From: Anaerocolumna cellulosilytica
GTDB taxonomy: Bacteria; Bacillota; Clostridia; Lachnospirales; Lachnospiraceae
Assembly (NCBI RefSeq): GCF_014218335.1
Contig: NZ_AP023367.1
Location: 697,001-761,000, forward strand
DNA: 64,000 nucleotides
Reading direction: 5' to 3'
Positions 37,401 through 43,055 of the stretch are shown here, one piece after another. Every line of letters starts with the position of its first letter. The first letter of the stretch is position 1. Below the pieces are notes generated by a model. It saw only the letters and a list, made by a program, of their open reading frames with translations, was not told the origin of the DNA and did not search any database. The position numbers were made by a program, and so were the translations under genes.

Positions 37401-38264
37401 ACCATAGGTAATTATGATGATGGAAAAGTTCAGGTTATTCCTTACTTTTATGCATTGAATACTAGTACAAATGCAATATACCCGGTGGATGCCTATCTAT
37501 TTCATGACAACAACTATGAGCCTATCAATTATTTTGGGTTGATGTCAGAGTATTATGATGAAAACCGAAACTTGACAGGAGAATATCAAATCTTAAAAGA
37601 TACTCTATATCCTTATATGATGAAGCTTAACTGGGTTAAGGAAAAGGGGAGGAGAAACTATTCCGCAGAAGAAGCAACTATAACAGAAAAATTGGCGGAA
37701 ACTAACTATGAATACGTTAGAGATGAGGATTACAACGTAATTGGAACAAAGCTATTAACAATACCCTATGGAGAAGATTATGCTCTTGGAACCATTCAAA
37801 ATCTATTAATCGGTGCAAGAGGCAGGACCTTTGTGGGAAGCAGCAAGGTAACTGCCATAGATATAAATGGGGGAACGGAGACAGATATCATGAAGTACTT
37901 TGACCCGATGTACTTTTGGCAAAGGGGCCAGAGGTGGCATATGACAGCAGGTCTTCCGACTTCTGCAAGATTTGTAGTATACAGAAATGGCAAGCACATA
38001 AATCCGATAGAAAAAATAAGTGCAGGAGGTACTACCATAAATGCAGTAGAGGAGGTAAACGGTAATGAATATGTAATCCTTATGACAGCCAAAATTATAG
38101 CTTATGGAGACACTTGGACGCTGGAATATAACCAGGGAAAAGACAACGGAGGAGTAGTTATTGGAGGTAAGACCTTTCAGTTTGGCTCTGATATACCTAA
38201 CTTGTTAGCTGTATATGACACGACCGGTAATACCATTGATGTAGATATTATTGGCACTCATTAG
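28437..38264 (+). CDS. Giant secreted surface protein (LamG-like and glycine-rich modules)
   Basis: 3,275 residues from an ATG behind AAAGGAGG. A signal peptide spans ~12-40. The first ~640 residues are unassigned. A Cys/His cluster lies at ~940-1040 (GCGHGCTKEW, SHSHNHVCG, CGPCCQHE). A LamG/concanavalin-like domain at ~1553-1715 is followed by a glycine-rich module (~1751-1849), an inserted carbohydrate-binding-like domain (~1850-2160) and more glycine-rich modules (~2164-2533; GGLGGYASG, GGGGGYTTI). A second Cys/His cluster sits at ~2640-2685. The C-terminus has no LPXTG motif, wall-binding repeats or anchor helix. It is probably an adhesin or matrix protein. The pilus-type machine downstream may display or export it (inference). 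Confidence 0.85.
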   Translation: MYILLQKANAKKKVLIFLTVMFLILLYFVQFHSSKVTSAYTMSEDTVVPKPVKYDSTGATTWPWEYMAYMVQPYTLGIYEGRNGWDKLYDEIKWLTPGYDNISNSSLTIIPHDLWRSVLKNRDNYVVQFVLGSTKILKSSEKKDSVLYMKGINTANETSSSVKNGVFYDKLKDLSDKQILEVYKSLAQNKTNRDLSEGVWYYFTTPQNGKYTIGTKIDEYLQIEKLGIDKNDMEKASDLKLKELFYRYIDLMLTLYSQIASTDSIAKKAWESAIENYITSEPIGSNSSNDRSETNSHICITNAIVGYTKIEKAEGAYIFSAQDYIERIYNIQKEKSLTFKANKVFDIEKEDKYSIYGKEYYLRLEEVIKSSIKQYKDDKVLEKQTYPYEVSATAWGTAIVSRLLHKLPSINKKTATMEWKTVHNDFNFQEYLLLSNDSKNYGVILVPAYYTQSPINPKYDANLSIRTTLKPTKYIAIAETGTSSKVDFKAIKRTGSIEENKSIGDTPELILKLNGKKTDDDWKDWEKLIDRYDKFDLKINITRSVKETSTIKAKKITLNPTTYVINKKGITKETLKTYLTNKENVELKWRDTSIANVILDHEEDINFYDYKADVTIWYYKQSEGVDDKQKVEASTNKVDITYTKKTEVIQDGTYASSPEAFSELKDGTIYQEVFEAMAGVPSTRPLYFSVGGSEFIAELRVEYAENQTATRTYKTIFAGTDCEFKKNDALKGGAGTYSHTETFVADNTGKTNSKSVLAENSNIKTPDGNPSANFTVSGHNASTTLTAKWTGNISNSTSEPSDAGLFNEGQEGSQCAGNAFQPGTLRTKVKPSTNWDVNSYNTALEQAISWAAGMEATNGTYTVQRIADSDGQIRQYKVGEAVITVELSGGSNNHTNTVVRTYSGGIYTSSSAADARLTNTDEGKLGSGWGWSEGKLGYGTGYVAGCGHGCTKEWDTPPSKDNPGKSHSHNHVCGSFVPAVDLTQAASGTIGYTIIVTFKNGKVISGGNYDGALALTASEVNVGGSLPAHALCGPCCQHELPSVEDNWSQAVTFNTLRITDVHVWKIEKGYVGGMTKIRSDAAEYADAIIHQGNPNIFYNIAASYSGNENSTMSGRIRYSLQREQGDSVVWNEMVDGMTTRSKKCNGLAGTISGSNPIKIAANQGHNNKWASGILYTNPASSTTVDYHKEKADAIDKKTIEYERFNMRRNLKNTVTVVADMLILQTSSGDQSLLYYADKQTKTTQQQYDEIKTSFDKMWTENPNAAKYNGKDLVINIGSYNGQYYNTSTKYKGSGKGEKIDTIYDADLISAVVNDNTEAGETIGLANTGMMRIAQSFTKASDANKSSPSHNQTRMPREKDLRIYNPVIQNPINPNGEYVTGQSYTYYKELLMYDSSEYLDPIHKSEKDTVLNRYGITLKSRYRVTDESGKCNDIVVHDPVSASDAVIVAKPREADQRIQKSASSAQSLLKEMAELEICPGTAALCGFRYLNCQFEKESSLASFDFEVVDTYRDESESATGTPTGSEDDRTIIRNIIKSGSSYRDYPLGAGFAFYREAGSFHGFGSGRFLSVDGIRTQIPLQDFGFSGKSLERIRVECNLYIPSISNRDRMLFSFSGYGFYIPAGKTYGVITTGNGEERIMSGNLIGSPLKFGLVMSMGSVTDCNLYMNDVLQSARTSRSSKNITDSLVGDFLNIGCWESNSDFATGFYLDNLKIIRMPGTTEHTDACYVTTTIHEATLQYLQKAYVVKDFAYTGTVQSFTAPVSGNYKLEVWGASGGDGIKNDQAIGSHGGLGGYSSGMISLKKGQTVLINVGGAGTMSTGLGTGGGYNGGGNGGNYGYGGGGATDIRAIDSPVTIASLDYFEDNGTLSGSGQQVNGWNDSGEDKITSYDTDTVTVKKIWSDGWLTPMGDNPLLNVDSKYIDTIEIRLKNNTNGSFMQIHYAINGEWHNEPECIYLDGSNIISKNGDGFATYRVKITDKNTSWGSGKITGLRLDLCNSPLGTKSGSYVLDYIRFINSTGTIGNNIIAKNSSTSIGKFYDEAAYDANVSRLTLNNGEHAIKVAKGAYHQAASLPNVFTAGHQYMVVFDAWSTEEGDVLHIDAHPDTLPEKIFGLTTERTTYSFSVTSDLAQMNNAALRFFDSGETPEGDMYVTNIRVYDVTADFRNRILVAGGGGGADDSTGEAVGAVNDGSGGAGGGFKGGNAFADGVRTAGKGITIPGSVEVGKEFPYDYSGTSKAVILSAGKYRLEVYGAQGGSGNRGIGGLGGYASGEITLTTETEVVINIGGIGEGRQQSGFYSNGPNAGGYNGGGASGRDTDYNDNGVNELGGGGGGYTTIKINETAIVTGGGGGGNTYTNSPGSRGTGGAGGGSYNSPGTSGILADSGGIPIGGVFARESELYKATGYVNGSLAVNGSVQEGVRTGNGFALITCIGTAEVNNGDLDAGLGGTQIKGYQTGIGESATTDTDTGGGGGGYYGGYATNFYNGGAGGGSGYIGGVTEGITIDGDSVIPSVSGGIGTGHIGNGYARITYYAAGSVKADWPYEVSENNIHIPTINCLTGSSKAFTLSLTAMNGGNLTGMKQLLGDTLWNQFAAYFGIKSGMTANVTNASALSFLRNHMEEIPYTIGGFINPIWDCDGLYNAHVCTDNCRTERDLDCQEPHHYGHHYDYSNELCYSPCNNDHNHKSGLHTVKDKTGSGTIAMGDYINIDNYFQVYFPNRGDFYETTAFGIPSTIKEKGKGYTNRMDTTEWTREKWIRFEFSVLYNRNGTWEEYLTGEWIPLEVRDSEGSIIEYYDFYCLLSNVEVPAARVDFLVEAINNNPSPGGQTNIYLRDNVVRSDLPSWTNEFVRNFMRIGSKKAAYHTAYKYTVVDLVGRIGNLIGEDTEDLRFSNLFKSTAKTQGWLIEGILKNVNAEVSDKYLSWHYHNGTYGMDVRGNTVSKKNGMYNTYGTQGWTQNAGAVPFPLSGDKNTVAVLKNENLKLGYNLLMDITTIGNYDDGKVQVIPYFYALNTSTNAIYPVDAYLFHDNNYEPINYFGLMSEYYDENRNLTGEYQILKDTLYPYMMKLNWVKEKGRRNYSAEEATITEKLAETNYEYVRDEDYNVIGTKLLTIPYGEDYALGTIQNLLIGARGRTFVGSSKVTAIDINGGTETDIMKYFDPMYFWQRGQRWHMTAGLPTSARFVVYRNGKHINPIEKISAGGTTINAVEEVNGNEYVILMTAKIIAYGDTWTLEYNQGKDNGGVVIGGKTFQFGSDIPNLLAVYDTTGNTIDVDIIGTH

Positions 38265-38351
38265 AAGAAGAACTGTGTATAAAAGAGGTTAAATCTAGAG
38301 AAATATAAAAAAGTTAAAGTGGTACTGAATGTAAAGCCGCGCAATGACAGA

Positions 38352-38428
38352 AGCTCCATGACGTTTTTTACACTGGATAAAAAATCAATTAAGACCAGAG
38401 TAAAAATCTGTTATGGAGCTTTTGCTTT
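38352..38428 (+). terminator. Large hairpin terminator after the giant gene
   Basis: AGCTCCATGACGTTTTTTAC and GTAAAAATCTGTTATGGAGC pair over about 20 bases with few mismatches around a ~28-base loop, followed by TTTTGCTTTATT. It lies 90 bases after the giant gene and separates it from the pilus operon. The rest of 38265-38585 shows only A+T-rich DNA. Confidence 0.6.
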
Positions 38429-38585
38429 ATTAATCATAGGTTCTCTAAAATAAAGCCCACGGATAAAGTCCATGAGTATTTAAAAGAATTGTATAGAAAC
38501 AAAAATTATTTACAAGAGTAATCATACTGTAATTAATTATATTACAGAGATATAGAGTGAAGAATCTTAAAAAGAAGGTGAGAAT

Positions 38586-39668
38586 TTGAGGCATATTAAA
38601 AAAGTACTATACAGTATCCCTTTTCTGGCATTGGTGTTATTATACATAACGCTGCCTGTTTCTGCAGCGACAACAGATGATTTAAGAGAATTAATAGGCA
38701 GCAGTAGAATAACGGACGAAGCTTATATTAAAGAAATGAAGCAAATTATATATTATTATAATTCAATGGAAAGAAAAGAACAGTTATTTGAATTAATGAA
38801 AGGACTGGGCAATGAAAAAGAAGCAAATGATTATGAGGAGTTATTAAAGAAAACGTCGGTAGCAGTGGATAAGCTTATAAAAGATTTTAAAGCTGCAAAA
38901 TCACAAGAGGTATTATTGGAAGATTATAATGATATTTATACTCTGTTAAAAAAAATAGATGCCGTGTCAGTAGCAAATACGATATCCCCGGCAATCTATA
39001 CAACAAATATAAAGGAGATAGAAGATTTATTTCGTTATGCTTTAAGTGTTAAAAATAGTATGGATGATAATACAGAGATAGGAATAATTGGTGAAGAGTT
39101 GTTACCCCCTTCCGGTAAGGATTTTCAGATACTGCGCTCTTTTGGTGAAAACAAAATTATACTAAGTAAACCAACTATAGAGACAAGTAATGGAATTACT
39201 ATGTCTGTACAAATGAATTCGCAAGTTTATTCTCAATTTAATGGTGTAGTTGAGAGTGTCCAAAAAACAGAAGATGGTTACAGGGTTGTAGTAACAACCG
39301 GAAAGTCCATTGAATGTACGTATAGTACTATAAGGAATGTAAAGGTAAAAAGTGGATCAAAAGTGAATCAATATGATGTAATAGGGACTGCAAGTAACAA
39401 TAATCTTTTGTTTAGTATTCAATTGAATACGGTATTCATAAATCCTTTATATTTATATGGCACAAAAGGAATAACAGCATATGAAAAATGGATGGCTGCA
39501 AATCCTGAAATGGTTGTCACTAGAGCGGATTTTTCCTATGTATTAAAAGATATTGCAGAAGAATTGGAATCTCAGCAGATATCATCAAGTATAGTGAATG
39601 ATGAAGGTGAGATATCAGAGATAATTTGGGAGGAAGGTTATGAAGCACCTAAAATGCCTGACAATTAA
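38586..39668 (+). CDS. Secreted protein with degenerate M23/LytM-like domain
   Basis: 360 residues from a TTG behind AAGGTG. A signal peptide spans ~8-27, then a helical region at ~30-170. A beta-rich domain at ~195-290 has the M23 peptidase pattern (VYSQFNGVVESVQ, then GYRVVVTTGKSIECTYS, VKVKSGSKVNQYDVIGTA and FINPLYLYG), but the HxxxD and HxH zinc ligands are missing. It is therefore probably a non-catalytic scaffold or wall-binding protein, like the inactive LytM regulators of other systems. It overlaps the next gene by 29 bases, so the two are translationally coupled. It opens the pilus operon. Confidence 0.7.
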   Translation: MRHIKKVLYSIPFLALVLLYITLPVSAATTDDLRELIGSSRITDEAYIKEMKQIIYYYNSMERKEQLFELMKGLGNEKEANDYEELLKKTSVAVDKLIKDFKAAKSQEVLLEDYNDIYTLLKKIDAVSVANTISPAIYTTNIKEIEDLFRYALSVKNSMDDNTEIGIIGEELLPPSGKDFQILRSFGENKIILSKPTIETSNGITMSVQMNSQVYSQFNGVVESVQKTEDGYRVVVTTGKSIECTYSTIRNVKVKSGSKVNQYDVIGTASNNNLLFSIQLNTVFINPLYLYGTKGITAYEKWMAANPEMVVTRADFSYVLKDIAEELESQQISSSIVNDEGEISEIIWEEGYEAPKMPDN

Positions 39669-40251
39669 GCCTAAAATAGTAATTGCAGTGATAAGTTTAT
39701 CCATCCTTTCTTTTATAGGTATAGCAAGTTTAAAATATGGTCTTTGGAAAGGAAAGAATGCACAGGAGAATAAGGGGTTAGATAATAACACTCAATTTGA
39801 AAATTATATAGTAGTTAAACGAGTAACTGAAAAAAATAAAAAGCAAAGTAATATATGGGAGTGGAGGCAGGATATTATTACAAAAAAAATTGGTTTCTAT
39901 TACAATGATGAACTTACAGAAATTATAAATAGTACCTATCTTCGAGAGGAAATTATGCAGACAATTATTCCAGAAGAGTCTGAACGCAGTTCATTGGAGG
40001 AATATAAAAGTAAAGATATACCTATTTTATATACTTGCGATAACTATATTACTTTTGAGTATATCTCTTATCTACAATATAATGGTTGGAAACTGAGACG
40101 GTGTATCGAACTGGAAAAATCAATAGAAATCTATTTAGACAATGGGAAAACATTCTTGCGATTTTTTGTGTTTCGAGATGGTACCATGTTTGATGAATTG
40201 GATGAGACAGCAGAACTTACAGATATAACAGCAGAATTATCAATAAAATAG
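39640..40251 (+). CDS. Membrane-anchored protein of the pilus locus, unknown function
   Basis: 203 residues from the ATG at 39640, which lies inside the preceding gene behind GGGAGGAAGG. One anchor helix spans ~12-30 (IVIAVISLSILSFIGIASL), then an extracellular soluble domain of mixed structure that includes KKIGFYYNDELTEIIN and FLRFFVFRDGTMFDELDE. No family is recognised. Its overlap with the M23-like gene and distance from other genes tie it to that protein. Confidence 0.55.
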   Translation: MKHLKCLTIKPKIVIAVISLSILSFIGIASLKYGLWKGKNAQENKGLDNNTQFENYIVVKRVTEKNKKQSNIWEWRQDIITKKIGFYYNDELTEIINSTYLREEIMQTIIPEESERSSLEEYKSKDIPILYTCDNYITFEYISYLQYNGWKLRRCIELEKSIEIYLDNGKTFLRFFVFRDGTMFDELDETAELTDITAELSIK

Positions 40252-40519
40252 TAAATGGAAAAGAAACGAATATACACCATGTTTGAGGCTTATCATAGTT
40301 ATGAGTTTTATATATAACGAACGGGCTAATGGTGTAGTAAAAAATAACTGTATAGAACCTATAAAAATATATGAATGATTCATTTTTAGTAAGAATCATT
40401 CATCATATTATACATAGTGATTTTTAAATAGGTAATAGGGAAATTATTTTTGAATTACATTCGTTGAAGATATTGTTTCCCAATTGTATAACATTTTTTT
40501 AGAGAAAGGAGCTATCCTT

Positions 40520-41437
40520 ATGTATTCGAAAAGAAGGTATATAATTTATGTAATAATCTGTATGGTTATACTTGGTGTATTTGGTATTAGTGTTTTGATG
40601 ATTCAAAAACATTATAATGAAAAGATTAGAGAGGCAGAGGAAGAAATACGCGTTTTAAGTACGGAACTTGAAGCAATTGGGCCTATGGGAGTTATGTATC
40701 AGTTAGATATGGATGTTAAAGCTGGTAATGAAGCAAATGATTATGACCTAATTGAAGTTGCAGTACCGGAAGCAGCGATCCCTGAAGAAGCAGCGTTACC
40801 TGAGGATTTGGAGGGAAAAAGTTATAAAATTGATTTGAAGGCTGGTTTTTATCTTACCAAGGATATGTTGCTTGATTATGATTTGACAGATGATATGAGA
40901 AAGTTAGATGTTGTTTTTAACGAAATACCCATTGGATTAGAAGTAGGAGATTACATAGATGTAAGAATTTCGATGCCCTTGGGACAGGATTTTTGTGCCA
41001 TGCCTCATAAAAAGGTGGTAGCTATCAATGGTTCAACTATTAAGTTAATTGTTACTGAAAAAGATTGTTACACTTATGAATCAATGAAGACAGATTTATC
41101 TATTTACTCCGCTACAAAGATATATGCAACCCAGTATGTAGAAGCCGGCATACAAGAGGCCTCGATTGCCTATTATCCAGTTACACTTGAAGTGCTTGAA
41201 ACTCTTATAAAAGACCCTAATATTGACACAGCAGATTATAGTGATGTTCTTATTAGACGTGAATTGCTTGAAACGCAGCTTATGAATTCGGATAAAGTTG
41301 ATATTGAAGAAAAAGTAACAAGAGGGAAACAAAATATAAGTGATAAATTTGCTGATGCCAAGAAGAATTATGATCAGATGCAACTGGATAAAGAAAAAGA
41401 AGCTGCGAAAGCAGAAGCAAGGGAATCTACAAAATAA
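40520..41437 (+). CDS. CpaB/RcpC-like SAF-domain pilus assembly protein
   Basis: 305 residues from the ATG at 40520 with AAAGGAGC upstream (an earlier TTG at 40484 is disfavoured). An N-terminal anchor helix (~8-28) is followed by a coiled-coil stretch (EKIREAEEEIRVLSTELEAI) and a SAF-like beta domain: YKIDLKAGFYLTKDMLLDYD is the typical 'K.G..lt.dmL' hinge, and LEVGDYIDVRISMPLG matches the 'l..GD.VDv..' strand of CpaB/RcpC. The C-terminal ~50 residues are charged and helical. In Tad systems CpaB works in the periplasm or at the wall; this Gram-positive form stays membrane-anchored. Confidence 0.75.
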   Translation: MYSKRRYIIYVIICMVILGVFGISVLMIQKHYNEKIREAEEEIRVLSTELEAIGPMGVMYQLDMDVKAGNEANDYDLIEVAVPEAAIPEEAALPEDLEGKSYKIDLKAGFYLTKDMLLDYDLTDDMRKLDVVFNEIPIGLEVGDYIDVRISMPLGQDFCAMPHKKVVAINGSTIKLIVTEKDCYTYESMKTDLSIYSATKIYATQYVEAGIQEASIAYYPVTLEVLETLIKDPNIDTADYSDVLIRRELLETQLMNSDKVDIEEKVTRGKQNISDKFADAKKNYDQMQLDKEKEAAKAEARESTK

Positions 41438-41504
41438 GTCAGATAATTTCTATATATGTTGCTGACACTTAAATGCAAAGAAATTTAGAGGAGTGGAGAT
41501 AAAT

Positions 41505-42128
41505 ATGGCGAATTTATTAATAGCAGGGAAAATGGATAAAAAGATGTTAGTGTATCCTCTTCTCAGAGTATTATCCATAGAGGGAGATGTCCTTTTTATC
41601 ACGGATGATATCTCCTTTAACCGTCTATTTGACGGAACTCAGTCTGGGAAACACCAGAACATCACATTGTACGTTGGAAATGCCGTACCTTCTGGGAGAA
41701 ATGAATCGGAATTGTATAAGAATGTATTAGTGGTCTCGGAAAAAATAAATTCGGAAGAATTAAAAAGATACGATGCAGCACTAATTGTATATGGGCCAGA
41801 TTACTCCTTTTATGGACAGGACTTAATCGAAGTTATGGAGAAAATAAATGATTTAAATAATGCAGGACATGTCAGGGCAGTGTTACAAAGTATTTATCCG
41901 TTAAAAGCAGCAGGAAATATAATGATAAGAAAACCGGAGCATTACTTTTATATAAGCAAAGTAGAGGAGATGAAAGAACTTTTACCATGTAAGGATATCT
42001 GTGTTGAAAAGCTTCTGATAAATACATTTGCTGATGCGCTAAATATTAAGCCAAAGCAGTTTGCCAATCTGCTTAGGTTAAAGCCCTATGATGTTTCAAA
42101 GAAAGTAATAGCTAAAAGCTTTTTATGA
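41505..42128 (+). CDS. Unknown protein upstream of CpaE-like gene, possible receiver-like domain
   Basis: 207 residues from the ATG at 41505 behind GGAGTGGAG. A Rossmann-like alternating pattern is visible: NLLIAGKMDKKML, GDVLFITDDISFN, ALIVYGPDYSFYG and HVRAVLQSIYPLKAAG. Its position directly before the ParA/CpaE-like gene suggests the separated N-terminal atypical receiver part of a CpaE/TadZ protein (inference). It is not clear from the sequence alone. Confidence 0.5.
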   Translation: MANLLIAGKMDKKMLVYPLLRVLSIEGDVLFITDDISFNRLFDGTQSGKHQNITLYVGNAVPSGRNESELYKNVLVVSEKINSEELKRYDAALIVYGPDYSFYGQDLIEVMEKINDLNNAGHVRAVLQSIYPLKAAGNIMIRKPEHYFYISKVEEMKELLPCKDICVEKLLINTFADALNIKPKQFANLLRLKPYDVSKKVIAKSFL

Positions 42129-42233
42129 ATGAATGTTTGCGCTGCATAAGCGGCAGCATGAGAGGATGGTTGAATAAAAGATACAACCCCTTGATTAGTA
42201 TGCGACAAAAGTTCGCAGATGGGAGCTATAAAA

Positions 42234-43055
42234 ATGAATATTGCAATAATTTCCCCGCATACGTGCCAAAACGGAAATACAACAATAGCTTCTCTTGTGG
42301 CATATTCTTTAGCTTATAAGAATAATAAGGTATGCATCTCTCATTCCGAAACATATTCAGATGCATTTATGAAATACTTTGGAGTAGAAGTCATGATAGA
42401 AGAAAAGTCCAAATCACTACAATTTATGAATTTAATTCAAAGCGGAGGCTTATGTAAAGAAGATATTAGTGATTATTGTTACAGTTTAAGTGACAAACTT
42501 GAACTATTTACACTAAATATAAAAGATTTAAAAAGAGATGAATTTTTTGACTTTAATAAATATATATCTACTATATCTTTTATAAGTACAAATTTCCCAC
42601 ATGACTATGTAATTTTCGATGTAGATGACAATTGTCTGGAGTCTCCGGTTAATAGGGAAATACTATCTCATGCAGATTTAGTAATTTATGTACTTACCCA
42701 GTCCAGTACAGAGCTACATAAATTCTCCGATGAGAAAAAAACATATTTTAAGGCGGTTGGCAGTATACCATGTCTTGTAATTGTCAATAAATTCTGCAAT
42801 ATGATAGGTGATATTGATGATACGGCGAAAGAACTGGGTATCAGAAAGCCAAAGAAATGGTATAAAGTTAGGTATAATCCATGGATTATGTATGCTCATA
42901 ACAATGGTGTACTTCCTATGCTTATGAAACGAATGAATGAAAGAGATTACAGAGTGCTTGATATAGATTCAGATATCCAACAGGTGGTTTCGGGAATATT
43001 AAGTGTAAAGCGAGCGAAGACCCAGATACAGATTGATAAAAGGAAGGCAAGGTGA
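42234..43055 (+). CDS. CpaE/TadZ-like ParA-family protein with deviant Walker A
   Basis: 273 residues from the ATG at 42234 behind GGGAGC. The N-terminus IAIISPHTCQNGNTTIASLV has the place and spacing of a ParA/MinD P-loop, but the GKGGxGKT lysine is replaced (NGNTT). The FPHDYVIFDVDDNCLES segment occupies the Walker B position and LVIYVLTQSSTELH the following strand. The C-terminal half keeps the MinD-like LVIVNKFCN block. In Tad systems TadZ/CpaE localises the machine to a pole; here it may do so with weak or no ATPase activity (inference). The end overlaps the ATPase gene by one base. Confidence 0.7.
   Translation: MNIAIISPHTCQNGNTTIASLVAYSLAYKNNKVCISHSETYSDAFMKYFGVEVMIEEKSKSLQFMNLIQSGGLCKEDISDYCYSLSDKLELFTLNIKDLKRDEFFDFNKYISTISFISTNFPHDYVIFDVDDNCLESPVNREILSHADLVIYVLTQSSTELHKFSDEKKTYFKAVGSIPCLVIVNKFCNMIGDIDDTAKELGIRKPKKWYKVRYNPWIMYAHNNGVLPMLMKRMNERDYRVLDIDSDIQQVVSGILSVKRAKTQIQIDKRKAR

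Noticed and set aside
42125-42319. A 64-codon plus-strand frame between the 41505 and 42234 genes
   Set aside because: It overlaps the start of the CpaE-like gene in another frame, has no ribosome site and gives a low-complexity product.
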